From Deltaproteobacteria bacterium (GTDB lineage Bacteria > Myxococcota > JADLHZ01): a stretch of 64,000 nucleotides of DNA. The stretch is from positions 248,001 to 312,000 of the forward strand of contig JADLHZ010000012.1 in the NCBI GenBank assembly GCA_020848545.1, given 5' to 3'. The notes below the pieces were generated by a model. That model did not search any database and was not told the origin of the DNA. It saw only the letters and a list, made by a program, of their open reading frames with translations. The position numbers and the translations under genes were made by a program. This document shows, in pieces, positions 8,801 to 15,909 of the stretch (position 1 is its first letter; each line of letters starts with the position of its first letter).

Positions 8801-11188
8801 ATGGTTTACAACGACGGCTGGGACAGTAAGCCCGGCGAAGAAGACGAGCCGAGCCCAGGGAGCGCCGCGCCGAAGCCGGCCGCTGCTCCGGCCAAGCCCG
8901 TGTCGAAGCCTGCGGCCAAGACGAACGACGTCGCGACCGGCGCCGCGCAGCCTGCGGGCAACACCCGGCCGATCGCGGTCGGCTCGAAGACCACCGATTT
9001 GAAGGCGCGCGCGAACGAGAGCAGCGCGCCGAAACCCGCGCCGAAAGCCGAGAGCAGCGCGCCGAAACCCGCACCTAAGACCGACAGCAGCGCACCGAAG
9101 CCCGCACCGCGAGCAGATAGCAGCGCGCCAAAGACGCGGCCGAACGAGCGGGTCTTGCCGGTCGCCGAGAGCAGCGCGCCGAGAGCCGCACCGCGAAGCG
9201 AGAGCAGCGCGCCAAAAGCGGTGCCCATCGACGCACACGGCACGCGCGAAGATCGCGCGCTCCTCTGCTGCGTGATCGGCAACAGCGTCTATCGCATCGG
9301 CTTACAAAAAGACGTGAGCATCGTCGGTCGCTCGCTCGAGTGCGACGTCAAGCTCGACGTCATCTCGGTCTCACGCCGCCACTGCAAGCTGACGATCGGC
9401 CGCGACGGCAAGAACCTCATCGAGGATCTCAAGTCGAGCGGCGGCACCTTCGTCGGCAGCGACCCCGAGGCGCTCACGGCGAACCGCATCACGGCGTCGA
9501 GCGAGCTGAAGCCGTTCAGCTACGTGCGCTTCGGCGAGATGAAGTTCGCGTTCATCGTCCCAAAGCCCTCGACCGAGCCCGGCTCGTTCATCCTGCACCC
9601 GCAGAACAACGACAAGCCGCTCGACGTGACGGGCGACTCGCTCTCGGTCGGCCGCGTCGGCTGCGATCTGACGATCAACGCGAAGCAAGTCTCGTCACGC
9701 CACGCGCTCTTCGAGTGCTACGGCGAAGACATCGTCTATCTCTACGATCTCGGCAGCAGCAACGGCACCTTCGTCAACGGCAAGCGCATCACCTTGCCGG
9801 TGAAGCTGCGCACGGGCGACCTCGTCGCGTTCGGCGACATCACCTATCGCTTCCAAAACGGCCAGGAAGCGAACAGCACGCGCATGGGCGTCGACCTCGA
9901 CGCGATCAACTCCGAGGGCAAGCTGAAGTCGTCGTCGACGCAGCTTCTCTCGCAAGAAGATCTCGAACGCGCACGCGCTCAGCTCGAGCAAGCGAAGGCC
10001 GGCACGGTTCCGGTCGGAGCGGCGGGCGACGCGGTGCGGGCCGAGATGGCAGCAGAGGTCGCCGCGCGCCCGGCCGAAGCAAAGCCGGCGACGCCGCCGA
10101 CGCGGCAACAAGCGCAAGTTCAGGCCGACCTCAAAGGTCGCGTCCGCGGCGCGATCAACGAAGGCCGCCAGCGCATCAAGAACGGCGATCGCAAGTACCT
10201 CGTGAAGGTCGTGCTCGGCGCCGTGTGCGTGCTCGGCCTCTTTTATCCGTATCCGCTCCTCGTCGGTGGCGAGGCGCGCGTCACGCCGGGCCAGGTCGAT
10301 CGGGTGCGGCCGCAGCTCGGCGGCCAAGTCGAAAAAGTGCTGGTCGCCGAGGGGCAAGAGGTCAAGGTCGGCGACGAGCTCGTGCGGCTCTCGGACAAGA
10401 TGGTCGCGTTCGAGAAGAAGCGCGCCGAGCTGGCGCTGCAACAGTCGCAAGCGTCGCTGCAGATGCTCATGAAGGGGCCGACGCCGGAAGTGCTGAAGAT
10501 GGCCGCCGAACGCAGGCGCGGGGCGCAGACCGCAGCGGCGTTCGCCAAGCGCACGAACGATCGCAATTTGAAATTGGCGCAAGAGGGCATCCTCTCGGCG
10601 CAGGCGCTGCAAAACAGCCAAGAAGCGCTCGCCGCCGCCAACCAGGCGGTGCGGGAGGCCGAGCGCAACTACGAGCTGACGAGCGCCAAACCGACGCCCG
10701 AGCGCATCTCGATGCAGAAGGCCGACGTCGAGCGCGCCGAAAAAGAGCTCGCGCTCGTCGACGAGCAGCTGAAGAACCTCACGCTGCGCTCGAAGATCAT
10801 CGGCAAGGTGGCGACGCCGAACGTCACGGCGCTGCAGTCGCGCTTCGTCGCGGCCGGCCAAGAGGTGGTCGAGGTACACAACACCGATTCGATGATCATC
10901 GAGATCTTGGTGCCCGAGAGCGAGATCGCCGACGTGCGCGTGGGCCAACCGGTCGCGGTCAAAGTCCGCACGAATCCGGGCGAGGTCTTCGCTGGTTCCG
11001 TCACCACGATCACCCCCGTCGCCGAGCAAAGCCTCCTCGGGTCGCGCATCGTCGTGAAGGCGCAAGTACCGAACGACAAAAAGACACTCATCCCCGGCAC
11101 CACGGGCACCGCGAAGATCCGCGCTGAGCGGCAGTTGATCATCGCGCAAATCCTTCGCCGCTTGCTCCGGACCTTCCGCTTCGAATGA
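8801..11188 (+). CDS. Membrane-fusion (HlyD) protein with Ala-Pro repeats and two N-terminal FHA domains
   Basis: The protein has 795 residues. Residues 1-150 are disordered and Ala/Pro/Ser-rich, with SSAPKPAP repeats. FHA domain 1 is about 155-245 (IVGRSLECDV, SRRHCKL). FHA domain 2 is about 258-355 and is canonical (SVGRVGCDL, SSRHALF, LGSSNGTFVNGKRI). A coiled-coil stretch leads to one membrane helix at about 470-490 (VVLGAVCVLGLFYPYPLL). A HlyD module follows: lipoyl-like half GGQVEKVLVAEGQEVKVGD, helical hairpin, and beta-barrel. The layout predicts phosphothreonine-reading FHA domains in the cytoplasm and an adaptor in the periplasm. Its stop overlaps the TolC start by 4 bp (ATGA). Confidence 0.88.
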   Translation: MVYNDGWDSKPGEEDEPSPGSAAPKPAAAPAKPVSKPAAKTNDVATGAAQPAGNTRPIAVGSKTTDLKARANESSAPKPAPKAESSAPKPAPKTDSSAPKPAPRADSSAPKTRPNERVLPVAESSAPRAAPRSESSAPKAVPIDAHGTREDRALLCCVIGNSVYRIGLQKDVSIVGRSLECDVKLDVISVSRRHCKLTIGRDGKNLIEDLKSSGGTFVGSDPEALTANRITASSELKPFSYVRFGEMKFAFIVPKPSTEPGSFILHPQNNDKPLDVTGDSLSVGRVGCDLTINAKQVSSRHALFECYGEDIVYLYDLGSSNGTFVNGKRITLPVKLRTGDLVAFGDITYRFQNGQEANSTRMGVDLDAINSEGKLKSSSTQLLSQEDLERARAQLEQAKAGTVPVGAAGDAVRAEMAAEVAARPAEAKPATPPTRQQAQVQADLKGRVRGAINEGRQRIKNGDRKYLVKVVLGAVCVLGLFYPYPLLVGGEARVTPGQVDRVRPQLGGQVEKVLVAEGQEVKVGDELVRLSDKMVAFEKKRAELALQQSQASLQMLMKGPTPEVLKMAAERRRGAQTAAAFAKRTNDRNLKLAQEGILSAQALQNSQEALAAANQAVREAERNYELTSAKPTPERISMQKADVERAEKELALVDEQLKNLTLRSKIIGKVATPNVTALQSRFVAAGQEVVEVHNTDSMIIEILVPESEIADVRVGQPVAVKVRTNPGEVFAGSVTTITPVAEQSLLGSRIVVKAQVPNDKKTLIPGTTGTAKIRAERQLIIAQILRRLLRTFRFE
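9017..9232 (+). repeat. Tandem 33-bp coding repeats (SSAPKPAP units)
   Basis: Six imperfect units encode (E/D)SSAPKPAP(K/R)x, residues 73-144 of the FHA-HlyD protein. The first three and the last two are 11 residues each; the fourth is expanded to 17. The DNA units share the core agcagcgcgccgaa. It is a flexible Pro/Ala linker before the first FHA domain and likely varies in copy number between strains. Confidence 0.85.
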
Positions 11189-12870
11189 CCACGCGCGCGA
11201 TGGCCATCGCTCTCTTACTCTCATTGTGCGGCGGCGCTGCGCTCGCGGCAGCGCACCGGCCCTCTGCCCGGACGTCGGATCCGCCCGCTGCCGAGCCTTC
11301 GACCGATGTGCCGACCGAGCTTCCAGCCGAGATCCTCGCCTTCTCCGAGGACACGCGCACGCCGATGGCCATCTCGCTGAAAGACGCGGTCGAGCTCACC
11401 GTCGGCCAAAACGCACAGCTCGTCAGCGCCCGGGTCGACGAAACGATCGCTGGCGCCGAGAAGCTGCGCGCGTGGAACGTCTTCGTGCCGGTGTTTCGCG
11501 CGGACTTCGGCGCGACGCGATCGTGGCGCGAGGCCACGGCCGACTCCGGCTTTCCGAACTCGAGCTTGCGCGCCCTGCAAGGCGGCGCCGGCGTCACCAG
11601 CTTCGTTCCCACCGGCACCTCGCTGGCCGCGAGCGTTCGCCTCGTCGAGAACAGCAACGACGCGCGCGCGGCTGCGTTCTACAAAGATCACTTCGCCATC
11701 GTGCGCTTCGAGCTCACGCAGTCGCTCATTCGCCGCATCGGGTTGAACGTCGATCTCGCGTCCTTCCTCGTCGCCAAGGCCGGGCACAAGGCCGCAGAGC
11801 AGCGCTTGCAGTTCGTCTGCGAGCAGATCGTGCAGCGCGTCGGTCAGGCGTACTTCGGCATGCTCGAGACCACCGAGGTCTACAAAGCGCGCCGCGAAGG
11901 ACGCCGCCTCGCCGTCGATCTCTACGACCTCACGAAGCGGCGCATCGCCAACGGCTCGGCTGCGCCCTACGAGGTGTTCCAGGCGCAGTCGTCGCTCGCC
12001 GCGCGCTACAGCGTGGAGCTCGCCGCCGAGCAATCGCTCGACTTCGCCAACGAGGCGCTGCTTCAGCTCTTCAACGCACGCATCCGCACCGACGGCCGGG
12101 TCAGCGCACAATCGATGCTCGTGCTCGCGCAAGACGCGGAGCCGATCTACGCGGGCGATCCCTTGGAGCAGCTCTTCGATCGGGCGCTCAAACAGCGACC
12201 GGACTTCCTCGCATCGCAAAGCGACGTCGAGGGCGCCGACGCGCAGCACTACGCGGCGTTTCGAAACTCGCTGCCGGAGCTGAGCGCGCGCGGCTTCGTC
12301 GAAGCGCAAGGCGCGGCGGGCTTTCTGTCCGACACCGCCGTCCGCAACATCTCGAACAGCTTGTCGACCTTCGATCCGCGGCGCATCGGCAACTTGGGGA
12401 GCGCCTTTCAGAACGTCGGCGATCTCTCGTTCTGGAACTGGGGCGTGTTCCTGCAGCTCGAAGTGCCGCTGCTGCTCGGCGCCGAGCGCGCGAACCTGAA
12501 GATCGCCGCCGCCGCCCTGCAGCGCACGCAAGCGAGCCGCATTGCCATCGAGCAGCAGCTCCGCACCGACGTTGCCATCGCCCACGCGCAGCAGGCCCGC
12601 GCGATCCGCCGGGTCACCGTCGCCAAGGCCTCGCTCGACGCCGCCCGCCAAAACCTCGCCGCCGAGACCAAGAAGATGAAGCTCGGCTCGAGCACGAACT
12701 TCGACGTGCTGCGGATTCAGGACGAAGTGATCAACGCCTACGTGAACATCGCGACCGCCAAAGCCGAGCTCGGCCGCGCCACCGTCAACCTGCGCTTCGC
12801 GCTCGGCGAAGGCCGCGAAGGCATGCGCTTCGAAGTCAAGTCGATCTTCGCCGACGAACGTGCTCGCTGA
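11185..12870 (+). CDS. TolC-family outer-membrane efflux protein
   Basis: The protein has 561 residues. A Sec signal (MAIALLLSLCGGAALAAA) precedes two long heptad-rich outer-membrane-factor repeats. TolC-type features include ISLKDAVELTVGQNAQL, the helical AEKLRAW segment, FELTQSLIRR, and a C-terminal GSSTNFDVLRIQDEVINA with LGRATVNLRFALGEG, which matches the usual end of the second repeat. It would form the trimeric outer-membrane channel for the two HlyD adaptors encoded upstream. The ATG overlaps the FHA-HlyD stop by 4 bp, so coupled translation is likely. Confidence 0.9.
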   Translation: MTTRAMAIALLLSLCGGAALAAAHRPSARTSDPPAAEPSTDVPTELPAEILAFSEDTRTPMAISLKDAVELTVGQNAQLVSARVDETIAGAEKLRAWNVFVPVFRADFGATRSWREATADSGFPNSSLRALQGGAGVTSFVPTGTSLAASVRLVENSNDARAAAFYKDHFAIVRFELTQSLIRRIGLNVDLASFLVAKAGHKAAEQRLQFVCEQIVQRVGQAYFGMLETTEVYKARREGRRLAVDLYDLTKRRIANGSAAPYEVFQAQSSLAARYSVELAAEQSLDFANEALLQLFNARIRTDGRVSAQSMLVLAQDAEPIYAGDPLEQLFDRALKQRPDFLASQSDVEGADAQHYAAFRNSLPELSARGFVEAQGAAGFLSDTAVRNISNSLSTFDPRRIGNLGSAFQNVGDLSFWNWGVFLQLEVPLLLGAERANLKIAAAALQRTQASRIAIEQQLRTDVAIAHAQQARAIRRVTVAKASLDAARQNLAAETKKMKLGSSTNFDVLRIQDEVINAYVNIATAKAELGRATVNLRFALGEGREGMRFEVKSIFADERAR

Positions 12871-12887
12871 GGAATATAGAGGGACCC

Positions 12888-13355
12888 ATGAAAAAGATTC
12901 TTGTCGCTTTCGTTTTTATCGCTGGCTGCGGCTCTGCCGATCCTTTGATCGGCACCTGGCGCTCGACCGACATCGGGCAGTTCTCGCTGATCGCGAGCTC
13001 GTTGAACCAGACGCTCGTGTTCTCGAAGGACAAGAAGGTGAAGGCGACGGCGATTACGACCTACCGAGAGTCGGCGACGAACGCGCGCTGCCTGGAGACG
13101 AGCGAGGCGGAAGGCGTCTACGCGATCAGCGGGCCAGCGGACAACCAGCAGCTCGTCTTCACGTACACCGTCGGCAAGTTCACGCGCACGGAGTGCAAGG
13201 ACGCGACGCAGAACACGACCGACCGTGCCCTCTCCGAGGCTGAGATCGCGCTGAACAACGCGACGAGCGGCAAGGTCGTCATCTCGCCGACGACCTTCTC
13301 ACTGACGAACACGATCAACGGCACACAAGCGACGTACACCTTTCAGAAGCAGTAG
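12888..13355 (+). CDS. Small putative lipoprotein of unknown function
   Basis: The protein has 155 residues. It starts MKKILVAFVFIAGCG, a clear lipoprotein signal with Cys14, after an AGAGGGA ribosome site. The mature part begins LIGTWRSTDIGQFSLI and has alternating beta-strand patterns (TLVFSKDKKVKATAITTY, LVFTYTVGKF), as in lipocalin-like lipoproteins whose first motif is GTW. The family was not recognised with certainty. It lies 17 bp after the TolC gene on the same strand and precedes the two Gly-rich genes, so it probably belongs to the export locus. Confidence 0.75.
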   Translation: MKKILVAFVFIAGCGSADPLIGTWRSTDIGQFSLIASSLNQTLVFSKDKKVKATAITTYRESATNARCLETSEAEGVYAISGPADNQQLVFTYTVGKFTRTECKDATQNTTDRALSEAEIALNNATSGKVVISPTTFSLTNTINGTQATYTFQKQ

Positions 13356-13484
13356 CCTGATGTGCGTGCGAGTGGGCTTATGTGGCCCGTGTCGTTGCGT
13401 GAATTCTTAGCCCATCTGACGCGCGCCAGTTACAGTTGTCGAGAGACGCCGATCACAAAGAGCCGCACCGGCTCGGGAGCAAAC

Positions 13485-14120
13485 ATGACGACGACCACCG
13501 ACAAGAAGAAGCACAAGGGCACGGGCAAGAAGATGGAGTCGCTCGAGAACCGCGTGGCTCCGTTGGCGATCAGCAACCTCATGCAAAACGTGCAATTGGC
13601 CCAAGACCACGAGGGCGCCAACCGCATCGGCGCGACGACGTCGAACCAAGACGCGGGCAGCAGCAGCGGTGCTTCGACGGGTGGCGGCGGAAGTGGCGGC
13701 GGCGGTTCGCCCGTCATCATCAACCTGTCCAACTTCGGCAACTCGTCGAACGTCAACGCCAACGAAAACCATCAACTGCAAGAGAACAATCAGCACGTCG
13801 GCGACAACAAGAGCTTGTCGATCGACATCAAGAAAGACAGCCACGACAACAACTCGGTCACGGATGACCACAGCGTGCACGACAACGCCGGTCAAACGGC
13901 CGTCGCAAACGCGCAAGGCGGCGGCGCCGCTGGCGCGATCAACTTCGGCATCGGCGCCGGCAAGCAAGACCATGGCGGCGACGACGGCAAGATCAGTGGC
14001 GACGAGCCTATCGACACGAAGGGCGACGGGGACGAGGACCAGTCGTCGGCTGACGAGGAGAAACGCAAGTTGGAAGAAGAGCGCCGCCGTCGCGAGGCTG
14101 CAGCCGCTGGCAAGAAGTGA
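13485..14120 (+). CDS. Gly/Asn-rich protein with conserved LENRVAP leader (paralogue A), candidate exported substrate
   Basis: The protein has 211 residues. The start at 13485 follows a GGGAGC site and gives MTTTTDKKKHKGTG; it also matches the start of paralogue B. The N-terminal 56 residues are basic then amphipathic (MESLENRVAPLAISNLMQNV). A Ser/Gly spacer, a middle block (SPVIINLSNFGNSSNVNANE), an Asn/His/Asp-rich stretch and DDHSVHDNAGQTAVAN follow, then a charged tail of Glu, Arg and Lys. No Sec signal, membrane helix or lipobox is visible. The combination of shared leader, low-complexity body and location behind an M50/HlyD/TolC set suggests an exported substrate, but this is inference. 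The function is unknown. Confidence 0.75.
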   Translation: MTTTTDKKKHKGTGKKMESLENRVAPLAISNLMQNVQLAQDHEGANRIGATTSNQDAGSSSGASTGGGGSGGGGSPVIINLSNFGNSSNVNANENHQLQENNQHVGDNKSLSIDIKKDSHDNNSVTDDHSVHDNAGQTAVANAQGGGAAGAINFGIGAGKQDHGGDDGKISGDEPIDTKGDGDEDQSSADEEKRKLEEERRRREAAAAGKK

Positions 14121-14173
14121 GCGATTTCTTTCGACGTCTCTAGCCCCGCACTGAAACACTTTTGGAGGCCACG

Positions 14174-14827
14174 ATGACCACGGATAAAAAGAAGCACAAA
14201 GGCACCGGCAAGAAGATGGAGTCGCTCGAGAACCGTGTGGCTCCGTTGGCGATCAGCAACCTCATGCAAAACGTGCAAGTGGCCCAAGACCACGAGGGCG
14301 CCAACCGCATCGGCGCGACGACGTCGAACCAAGACTCGAGCCCGGGTGCTGCCACCGGCGGCGGGTCGGGCGGCGGGAGTGGCGGCGGCTCGCCCGTCAT
14401 CATCAACCTGTCGAACTTCGGCAACTCGTCGAACGTCAACGCCAACGAGAACCACCAAGGCCAAGTGAACGATCAGCACGTCGGCGATGACATCGACGTG
14501 AAGGCGAGCCTGTCGATCGACAGCCACGACGACAACTCGAAGAAGGACGACCACAGCGTGCACGACAACGCCGGGCAGACGGCGGTCGCGAACTCGGAGG
14601 GTGGCGACGGCACGGGTGGCCCGCACGGCAAAGACGGCGGCAGGGGCGGCATGGCGATCGCTGCAAACCTCGGCCTCGGGGTTGGCATCCAAGGCGACGG
14701 TGCCGATGGCGGCGAGACCGGTGGGACCGACCCGACAAACCGCCTGCGCAGCAACCCGAATGGGGCGCCGAACGGCTCGGATGTGCCGGCAGCGCCGACG
14801 GCGATGATGGCATACAAGAAGAAGTAG
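14174..14827 (+). CDS. Gly/Asn-rich protein with conserved LENRVAP leader (paralogue B), candidate exported substrate
   Basis: The protein has 217 residues, a tandem paralogue of the gene before it. A strong GGAGG site five bases before the ATG at 14174 fixes the start. Its N-terminal leader (KKKHKGTGKKMESLENRVAP onwards) is identical to that of paralogue A for 50 residues except one Leu/Val change. The blocks SPVIINLSNFGNSSNVNANE and DDHSVHDNAGQTAVAN are also kept, while the Gly spacer and C-terminal half have diverged; this copy ends in a Gly/Asp-rich tract and AMMAYKKK. It has no Sec signal. It ends 10 bp before the convergent ptsN gene. Confidence 0.75.
   Translation: MTTDKKKHKGTGKKMESLENRVAPLAISNLMQNVQVAQDHEGANRIGATTSNQDSSPGAATGGGSGGGSGGGSPVIINLSNFGNSSNVNANENHQGQVNDQHVGDDIDVKASLSIDSHDDNSKKDDHSVHDNAGQTAVANSEGGDGTGGPHGKDGGRGGMAIAANLGLGVGIQGDGADGGETGGTDPTNRLRSNPNGAPNGSDVPAAPTAMMAYKKK
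14186..14335 (+). repeat. Second copy of a 150-bp duplicated leader-coding segment (first copy 13503-13652)
   Basis: The 150 bases here match 13503-13652 at 145 positions by direct reading. Four differences are silent and one changes Leu to Val. The remainder of the two genes is much less similar, so the leader has either duplicated recently or is under strong constraint or gene conversion. Confidence 0.9.
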
Positions 14828-14837
14828 CCCGCCCGAA

Positions 14838-15299
14838 TCAGCAGCGCGCGTCTTCGTCCGAAATAATCCTAAAGATCGAGCCCGCGTCGTCAGCCCTCAA
14901 CAGGCGGTCGCGGAACTCTTGGCTCTTCAGCAAGCGCGAGATCCGCGCCAGCGCCTTCAGGTGCAAGCCGGCCGAGTTGTTCGGCGCCAACAAGACGAAG
15001 AACAGGTGCGACGGCTGGCTGTCGATCGCCGCAAAGTCGATGCCTGGGGTGCTCTTGGCGAAGCACGCGACCAGGTTGTCGATGCCGTTCAGCTTGCCGT
15101 GCGGAATCGCCACGCCTTCGCCGATGCCGGTCGAGCCGAGCTTCTCGCGCTCGAGCAGCGTCTTCACCATGTCGTCGATCTTGAGGCCGGTCTTGTGCTT
15201 GGAGATGTGGGTGCACATCTGGCGGATGGCACCTTCTTTGTCGGCGGCGTCTAGCTCCGACATCACCATCTGCGGCGACAAGATCTCGACCAGTTTCAT
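14838..15299 (-). CDS. ptsN: PTS EIIA-Ntr (nitrogen regulatory) protein
   Basis: The protein has 153 residues, the normal length. The phosphorylation site is EGVAIPHGKL with His67. The family opening ILSPQMVMSELDAADKEGAI and the region LFFVLLAPNNSAGLHLKALA are present. It would receive phosphate from HPr and act as a regulator rather than a sugar carrier. It is the last gene of the lptA-lptB-rpoN-hpf-ptsN run, 29 bp after hpf, and is convergent with the export island. Confidence 0.93.
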   Translation of the reverse strand: MKLVEILSPQMVMSELDAADKEGAIRQMCTHISKHKTGLKIDDMVKTLLEREKLGSTGIGEGVAIPHGKLNGIDNLVACFAKSTPGIDFAAIDSQPSHLFFVLLAPNNSAGLHLKALARISRLLKSQEFRDRLLRADDAGSIFRIISDEDARC

Positions 15300-15328
15300 G
15301 CGACTTACGTTCTACTCGGGCCGACGCC

Positions 15329-15877
15329 TCACGACGTCGCAGCGGCAATGAGGCCGTACCGGCCACCTTCGCGGCGGTAAATCACGTTGAGTTGTTTCGA
15401 GTCAACGTTCTGAAAAATGAAGAAGTCGTTGTGGATCAAGTCCATCTGCATGACCGCCTCGTCGACGCTCATCGGCTTGGCCTCGATCTGCTTGCTCTCG
15501 ACGATCTGGGCGATGTGCGGGCGCTGCGTCGCCTCTTCCGGCAGCTCGACGATTTGGTGCGTCACCGCCATGGTGCCGAGGTGCTTGCCTTTGTGGCTGT
15601 GGATCTTCTCTTGGTAGCGCTTCACCTGGCGCACGATCTTGTCGGTCGCTTCGTCGATCGACTTGTACATGTTCTCGCTGTGCGCTTCGCCGCGACAGTG
15701 GATGCCGCCGGCATCGATCAACACTTCCGCCTTGTGCTGCAGCTTTTCGACGCAGAGGATGACGTGCGCGTTCGTGGCACGCGAAAGGTACTTCGACACT
15801 TTCGAGACCTTTTCGTTCGCGTAGTCCTTCAAAGCGTCCGTCGAATCCATGTGCCTGAACGTGACTGCAACCTGCAT
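15329..15877 (-). CDS. hpf: Long-form ribosome hibernation promoting factor
   Basis: The protein has 182 residues. The N-terminal HPF/YfiA domain (MQVAVTFRHMDSTDALKDYA) binds the ribosome; the C-terminal domain (KPMSVDEAVMQMDLIHNDFF, then VIYRREGGRYGLI) is the dimerisation domain that makes 100S particles in long-form HPF. A GGAGG site precedes the ATG. Its place directly after rpoN is the standard proteobacterial arrangement. Confidence 0.93.
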   Translation of the reverse strand: MQVAVTFRHMDSTDALKDYANEKVSKVSKYLSRATNAHVILCVEKLQHKAEVLIDAGGIHCRGEAHSENMYKSIDEATDKIVRQVKRYQEKIHSHKGKHLGTMAVTHQIVELPEEATQRPHIAQIVESKQIEAKPMSVDEAVMQMDLIHNDFFIFQNVDSKQLNVIYRREGGRYGLIAAATS

Positions 15878-15909
15878 GGCGAAGCCTCCTCTGTTTTAAC
15901 GGCGAGACG

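Noticed and set aside
9017-9232. CRISPR-like array
   Set aside because: The units are contiguous, in frame, code for SSAPKPAP and have no spacers.
13356-13484. Extension of paralogue A to a start at 13362
   Set aside because: The extra residues are unrelated to paralogue B, whose start is fixed by a GGAGG site; the start at 13485 matches it.
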